NCBI GenBank assembly: GCA_031308135.1 | Contig: JAHLJT010009419.1 | Coordinates: 181,056,856-181,120,855 of the forward strand | Origin: Acheta domesticus | Taxonomy: Eukaryota > Arthropoda > Insecta > Orthoptera > Gryllidae | Direction of reading: 5' to 3' | Length of the DNA: 64,000 bases | Shown: piece by piece, positions 58,189-64,000 of the stretch | Position numbering within the stretch: the first letter of the stretch is position 1 | Layout of the letters: each line of letters begins with the position of its first letter | Made by a program: the position numbers and the translations under genes | Notes under the pieces: generated by a model | The model's input: the letters and a program-made list of their open reading frames with translations, nothing else | Told to the model about the DNA's origin: nothing | The model's database searches: none

Positions 58189-60194
58189 ATAAGATATCAA
58201 ATTGTATAACTAAAGCGAATTGGTTTGATCTTGATGTGTTGTTTCAAACCATTCTTTCGCGTGGCATCAGCACATATCCACTCATAATCGATACCCGAAT
58301 AAACCCTCGTATCTCTTGAATAGAAAGTTGAAAACTCAATTTTTTTAATAGAAAATATCACACTATGTTTTTCTATAAATTCTAATACATCATCTGAAAA
58401 AATAGAATGAAGAGCTCCAGTAGAGTTTGTTTTCATTTTGATTTAATTTGTTCTTCGTTTCATTTTTTATTTGAAAGATCTCTCTTCCATCTTTTACATT
58501 CATAATCATTAGTTTTTTTCATTTCATTCATATTTTGTGACAAGTTGATGAACTGTTGACTTGAAAACACTCGAATATTAACATATCCTTACAATCCTTT
58601 CTTATCATCAGTTCTTCTTCTTCAATTGGCTCTTTACCAGTCAAATTGTTGTATATCTAAAATCTTCATCGGCATTTTTATCTGTTATCTTACTAACGTG
58701 AAGGTGAACAAAAAATACTTTAAATAGCCCAAATATAGCCCAAAATTTCGTCAGTAGTACGTTTCTTGAAAACAAATGTTGCTGCAGGTAAGTGCCATAT
58801 ATGCCCAGTGTTGGGTTTTCGCAACATTCATAATGCAAAACCAATAATTTCCATATAACTGTAGATGTGAGCAACTAATAATAGTCTCGTGATAAAATAG
58901 ACAATAATACGCATAAATCACTGAACTAGTAAAAAATAGGTCATTACATTAAAAAAAATATTACTGTTATTAACTTGGATGGCAACCAGGAACTGAAGAA
59001 GCAGAACAGGAAATGAAGGGATTCACGAAAATGAAGAACTTGGTCATATTACATTAATTTGCCAAGAATTAGGAAATGTATGAATCCAAGTATAAGTACA
59101 TTGATGTGAGTAATTAAATTAGAAACGATATCTGCACAAGCCATTTTAACGAGATATTTCAAACAAATTTACAATTGAAATGAACTGGAGCATAATTTCT
59201 TTTCGTACGTTACAATATAAAAGACCACATATGTAAGTGATAAAACATGTTTACTAAATGTAATGGTTTTGCTACCAAAACATTAATTCACTACGAAAAT
59301 GAGCATTTAATGTTTAATACGGCAGAAAAATTAAAAATTTACCGTCAAATATTTACAGTTAAAAATACATCATCACTTTCAGCACACGCAATGACTGAGG
59401 CAGGTGGGGAATTGAAGTTTTAAGAGGCAACACGATATGTAAAACTGCGATAGATATATCCCGTATGTTCCACGTTAATGCTTAATTTTATATGGGAAGT
59501 CATTAAATTTCGTTTGCCAATATCCGATCCGATCGACGTAGTTTTTAATAAAGCAATATATATTTTATGTGACGTCATGTATCTTTAATAACTACGTCGT
59601 CAGCAAACAACCAGCCGGTAAGTCCGCGAATGTTCAGAAATAGCCATTAGTTCGTATAACAAGTTTAAAAAGGTCAAAGTGGTTCACTGCAACGATCCTC
59701 GCCCCTTCTTCCCCAGTATATTGGCCCGTGTCCGGCAACAGTTCTCTTTTGCAACACTAAGTGAATCACTGATATAAAAGGTATCTCGTAATTCTCTCTT
59801 TACTTTATTACATATTACTTTAAACACATTTGTTTCCATTGCACTGAAGTGCACAGAGTGGTGATGTTTCAAAGAAAAAGCAAGAACTATTATTCATGTT
59901 TCTGTCCATTTCAGATTTCTGTGAGTAATGGAATTCAACACCACATCCGTTTCAAAAGTAGAAAGTATGCTTCAAAAATCCCTTTGATAATCATAAATTA
60001 TTAAGAAATTTTCTTATCCGTCCCTTATATAGACGAAATCGTCCCAAATGAAGTTCAAATCTAATTTTTGTAGACTTTCGCTCCCAGTCATGCGAAGGCT
60101 CTCGGCTGTCCCGGTGAAGATGCGTCGAAGATTGTGATACCCACATTTTGACGCTCACATTGAAGTCTTCTTCATCACTGAAATACATTCAGTA
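58189..60194. other. AT-rich intergenic DNA, no gene recognised
   Basis: Short frames only. Confidence 0.5.
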
Positions 60195-60824
60195 ATGATC
60201 CTACACTCACTCCCCCTCCTTACTTTCCATCTGCCCAGACTACTGCAAAGGCCTATCAAGTGGAATTTGTTCAATAATTTTCGCAACTCCTATCATCCTT
60301 TGCCATCATTCGATAAATCTCCCTTCTACATTCTCAACACCATCAACATCCTAACGGCGTCCATCCTATCTGCCATTCTACATCTGCCCTTCCTACTTAC
60401 AAACCAAAACTTCCACATCAATTAGTGATTCCCATTCATTAGGAAAATTAATTTCCAAGAAAAGGAAAGTACGGAGGAACTGGGAATAATACCGACTGCC
60501 TTCTCTTAAATAATTTTAAAATAAAAAACGTGAAGTTCAAGACACTCTCATAAACCTGAGAAATGCTTACTTCCAGCCCCAGCTGGCTAAATTAACCCCG
60601 AACTCAGAAAACCTATGACGAATAACAATTCACTCTTCAATTCCCGCCTCGAAAAAACTTCACTGCTAGATCTCCACTTTTAGGAAATATTATCGCCTAA
60701 CCCATCCAATAACATAGCTTTCAACGACCAAATAGAAAACTTCATGTACTCTTCGGTTCCTCAGCCAACTAATTACATTTATCCAGCAAATATTCAAGCA
60801 ATATTCAAATCACTGAAGAATAAA
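60195..60824 (+). mobile_element. Jockey-type LINE relic, left part (linker before RT)
   Basis: Frameshifted fragments read WNLFNNF, NTINILTASILSAI, KRKVRRNW, LINLRNAYFQPQLAKL and, at the right end, IFKSLKNK. This is the stretch between endonuclease and RT in jockey-clade LINEs, where KRRLRRxW and SLKNKKAPG-type motifs are typical. Several stops and frameshifts. The sequence breaks off at 60824, where family-A copy A10 begins, and resumes at 62383. Confidence 0.7.
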
Positions 60825-62382
60825 CTTGTAGTGCTACAGAATGGCACACACTTTCCCGTATTACTTTTCTATTTCCTTGGGTTTTCGCTAGCTATTTGGA
60901 ATTGCCACATACTCTTTCTTGCCAGCTGCCATCTATCACCGCCAAAAGTACATTTTTTGTCATTTTCTTAATTTTTCGGTTTCCTATTGGTAGAACGGAA
61001 ATATTAACTTTATAATATTAAAGAACACAAAAACCTAGTCCTAAATGACAAATTTCTTTCAAAAATTATGTGTCGTTTTAAAGAACATGGCGTTTTAGCG
61101 CTACTAAAAATGTCAAATTTGAAGCTCATTTTCACAGAAACTTTTTGAGTTTTCAAAATACTTTATTTGAAGCTATTTGAAACATTTACACTCGCAAATA
61201 TAATAATCTTTATAAATTGCTCGTAATGTGCATATTAAAGATGTAAGAGATCTTTCCCAAAAAATATATTTATATACTTTTTGAAAAAACAAAAAATCAT
61301 TCAAAATAAACTTTAGATCATATTAAAGAGTATAATTAGCACTATCTGTTACAAAAGTTTCAAGAAAAAAATTGCAGCCATATATGAGAAAATTGCGTTT
61401 GAGCGTTTCTGACAATGCGGAATTTTGAGCTACTTTTCACAGAAAACAGTTGTGTTTTCGAGAAACTTTACTTGACATTATTTGAAGCTCATGTATTCCT
61501 TAATATTATGTGAAAAAATCGCCGCTAATGTAAATATTGGCGACGTGAGAGACAAATCAAAAAAATTACATTTTTGCAATTTTTGAAAAAACAAAAGAAC
61601 AGAGCAATACGGCGTTTCTGTCATCTCATAAAATACATTAGGCACTATACTACCGAAAGTTTAAAGAAGCAATTTGGAGCCGTTTCTGAGAAAATCTTGT
61701 TCTTGTAATTTTTTAAAATTGCTTCTATTGCACGCAATATTGCGCGAAAACTACTAAAATTTTCAAAAAAAATGCACATGACTTTAATGAAAGAACTCAC
61801 TTTGAACAACAAATTTTATTTAAAAGAAAAATCTCTATCTTCAATTTTGTAGTTCCAGAAAGACGCCGAAAAAATTTAAGCTTTTGCAATTTTCGAAAAT
61901 TCAGAGTTATCCCTGAAAATCGGACCTATGCCACTCTAATAAGTGTATTTTACGCTATTCTTACAAGAAATTTAAAGAAAAAATTTGGAGCCGTTTTTGA
62001 GAAAATTTTGAAAATTTCCGGAGGGCTTCATGTAAAGTACCCCCAAATTTTACAGAATCTTTTTGAAAATCTCAATGCTTTGACTCGAACCAGATCGACC
62101 GGGCAATATAGGCGCTAGCAGTGCTCACAGACGGGCGGACAGACGGACGTTTTTCTTTCAATCGGTTTTTCGGTATCAAAGACCAACAAAAGGGGGTTTC
62201 TGGCTACACCATGTGTTAGGGGATTTTTTTCCTTAATTTAGCAACTGGTTTTATCCACTTTTTCGTTATCACGGCCCGGCAATGAATTTTTTTCCGCCAA
62301 AAATTCGCCATTTTCTCGCGCAGCATTACATTTCCCTATACTACGTATATCACTCCGTGTATACGTACGTATACGGGAAAGT
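60825..62382 (+). repeat. Family A repeat, complete copy A10
   Basis: A 1,558-bp copy bounded by host LINE sequence. It starts CTTGTAGTGCTACAGAATGG and ends ATACGGGAAAGT. ACTTTCCCGTAT at 60850-60861 is the exact inverse of the last 12 bp (62371-62382). The terminal hairpin pairs TTTCCC (62331-62336) with GGGAAA (62375-62380). The GGAC/AGAC tract is very short (about 62130-62150). No protein-coding capacity, so it is non-autonomous. Confidence 0.8.
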
Positions 62383-62685
62383 AAAAAATCATCCGGCTGC
62401 GATCAAATTCCCATCGTTATACTAAAACATCTCCTGCGAAGATCCATCACTTTTTTAACCTCCATTCTAAACGGCTGCCTTCGATTATATACCCCCTGTT
62501 TGGAAGTATTGAATTGTTATCCCCATTCTCACACCAAATAAAATACCCACTAATACGAACAGTTTCAGAGCCATAAACTTATTGCCTACCTTCTCAAAAC
62601 TCTTCGAAAATCTCATACTTATCCGTATCAACAAAGTCTTAGAAGCCAAAATCATCCCCAATGTGCAATTCGGTAAATAAAACAA
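62383..62685 (+). mobile_element. Jockey-type LINE relic, right part (RT start)
   Basis: Resumes with KSSGCDQIP, IVILKHLLRR and SILNGCLRL, then after frameshifts INLLPTFSKLFE and IIPNVQFG. These match the first RT blocks of jockey-clade LINEs (INLLPxxSKLFE, IIPxxQFG). It fades out after about 62685 without the later catalytic boxes. Dead fragment. Confidence 0.75.
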
Positions 62686-64000
62686 AATTTGTAAAAATAT
62701 GTTTCAGAAAATTTTGATATTGTGTTAGGAATGCTCTGATATACTATTATCACGATTTTGAGAAATGAACATAGAATAACAAAAATATGTAAGTACATAA
62801 GAATCCGGATTCTAAATATGAGCTCTAATGATAAATCTCTCTTCGCCAGTTGTTTCCATAATTTTACCACATATTTTATTGATTTACTGTCACTTGATTG
62901 TAACTATTGAAAGAAAGATACATTCCTACTCCGACACTGACATTACTCCCAGATTACGTTTCTGATGTTAAAGGAGGAACTCTCCTCCAGGAGATTTCGC
63001 CTTACAGTAACTGACGTTACGAGCGAGGTGGTTTGTGTGCTTTATTAAACCTAAGGGCTACGGCAGAAGTAGCATTGCTGACGGGTTGAAGAATCGATTA
63101 GTACTGGTAGTAGCCACTCAGACCACAGTTAAGGGGTCAGGCGCAAGGTGGTATCACGAGCCTCCATAAATCTGATACCCTAACCTACCTCATCACACCG
63201 CACCAAATCTCGTATCCTCCCCCATCGCTCCATCGGCAGCACTGTCGCAAATGGTATCATATCAAGTGTGGTACTATTTCCAAGTATTGTGACCCACTTC
63301 TGTTTTTTCTGTGAGATCATTCTAGGCGCCTTGTATTTTTCGACTTCCATGTTATTAGGTTTCATGAGCTAGGGAGTCATTATTTCTCTTCTTCGACCAC
63401 CTCACTTTTCAGCCTCTTTTTTTCATATAACTTCTTATATTTCTTTTATTTCGTCTCTATAATCAATTAATAGGTAGGCCTTCAAACTTTCCCAACCCAC
63501 TTCTAACCGTAGCTACTCCTTGGGGCGGAAAGAATACACTGCTTATGTTGAAATAAGCACGCTAGTCATTATATGAAAAAAACCTAATCTATTTATTTAT
63601 GCGCATCTCATGATGGCCAGGTCTCCGTACAAATTATTCCAACAACGTATTTTTATTTCATGCTCGTGGCTTGCGAAATGCTTTCAGCTCATACGAACCT
63701 CCAGTTCTTCGAAATTGCACGCAGCTGTGCGGTCGGTTCCAGCTCCGGGCAGCTGCGACTTGAGATCATTCCAGAACATCTTATTACTTTACAAACTTAA
63801 TTGTGCAATATATGCCATAAATTCTTTAATTTGAAATGCTTCACAACTGTACAATAAATTAATTTGTTGATTACGAACTGTTTAATTTCAATTAAAAAAT
63901 ATTGTTGGCTCGAGCGGCCAAAATTGTTTCAAATTTGGCGCCGTCCAAGTAAATCAAATATTATAACAATCCTTTGGCATTAATTACTAGCTCAGAACAT
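62686..64000. other. Intergenic DNA, no gene recognised
   Basis: A 61-codon minus-strand frame at 63180-63365 has a non-random look but no domain I recognise. Sequence at 62970-63180 is moderately GC-rich and unassigned. Confidence 0.4.

Noticed and set aside
63180..63365. 61-codon minus-strand frame as part of a transposase or host gene
   Set aside because: It looks less random than neighbours, but I cannot match it to any family and it has no extension.

Overview
The window looks like intergenic DNA from a large, repeat-rich arthropod genome, most likely an insect. The evidence is its AT-rich background with abrupt CpG-rich islands, long TA, TG, GGN and 12-bp microsatellites, tRNA-derived SINEs, decayed LINEs of jockey and RTE/L1-like type, and a Ty3/gypsy-type LTR retrotransposon whose primer site fits insect tRNA-Lys(CUU). 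I find no convincing cellular protein-coding gene, rRNA gene or functional tRNA gene. Introns or untranslated exons of a large gene cannot be excluded from sequence alone.

The only intact coding unit is the LTR retrotransposon at 15990-23948. It has two 1,360-bp LTRs that differ at one position, a 4-bp CTCC target duplication, a tRNA-Lys primer site, a coiled-coil Gag, a protease reading frame, a reverse transcriptase/RNase H/integrase reading frame and a polypurine tract. There is no env gene. Protease and RT lie in different frames, which is odd for this group.

The rest is layered repeats. A dispersed family, called family A here, appears at least ten times: near 1840, 4000, 12894, 28365, 29195, 40663, 45026, 54650, 55480 and 60825. 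On its GTAAAAA side each copy ends in a hairpin whose two arms change together between copies. Several copies carry GGAC/AGAC units, and one has grown into a 760-bp array at 42003-42762. One family-A copy (60825-62382) sits inside a jockey-type LINE, and a 560-bp foldback element (43147-43706) sits inside an RTE/L1-like LINE. These nested insertions let the element ends be read almost to the base.

Layout: 1-4800, family-A relics in AT-rich DNA; 4950-5960, CpG island with a GGN repeat; 7711-8290, a 101-bp tandem array; 9130-10380, possible decayed transposon ends; 12894-13945, family A and a SINE; 15990-23948, the LTR retrotransposon; 25575-26022, a SINE; 26690-26985, a GC-rich block with an Exd/Hth-type site; 28365-30070, family-A pieces, a palindrome and two CTCF-like motifs; 33380-34260, CpG island; 38184-39640, SINEs and a CpG island; 40150-46444, a dense nest of family A, satellite, foldback element and LINE; 47640-49090, a GC-rich block with a 15-bp minisatellite; 51578-52735, the mate of an inverted duplication plus a LINE endonuclease relic; 57731-58176, a SINE with perfect target duplications; 60195-62680, a jockey-type LINE split by family A.

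All comparisons were made by eye between parts of this window. Family names rest on remembered motifs, not on searches.
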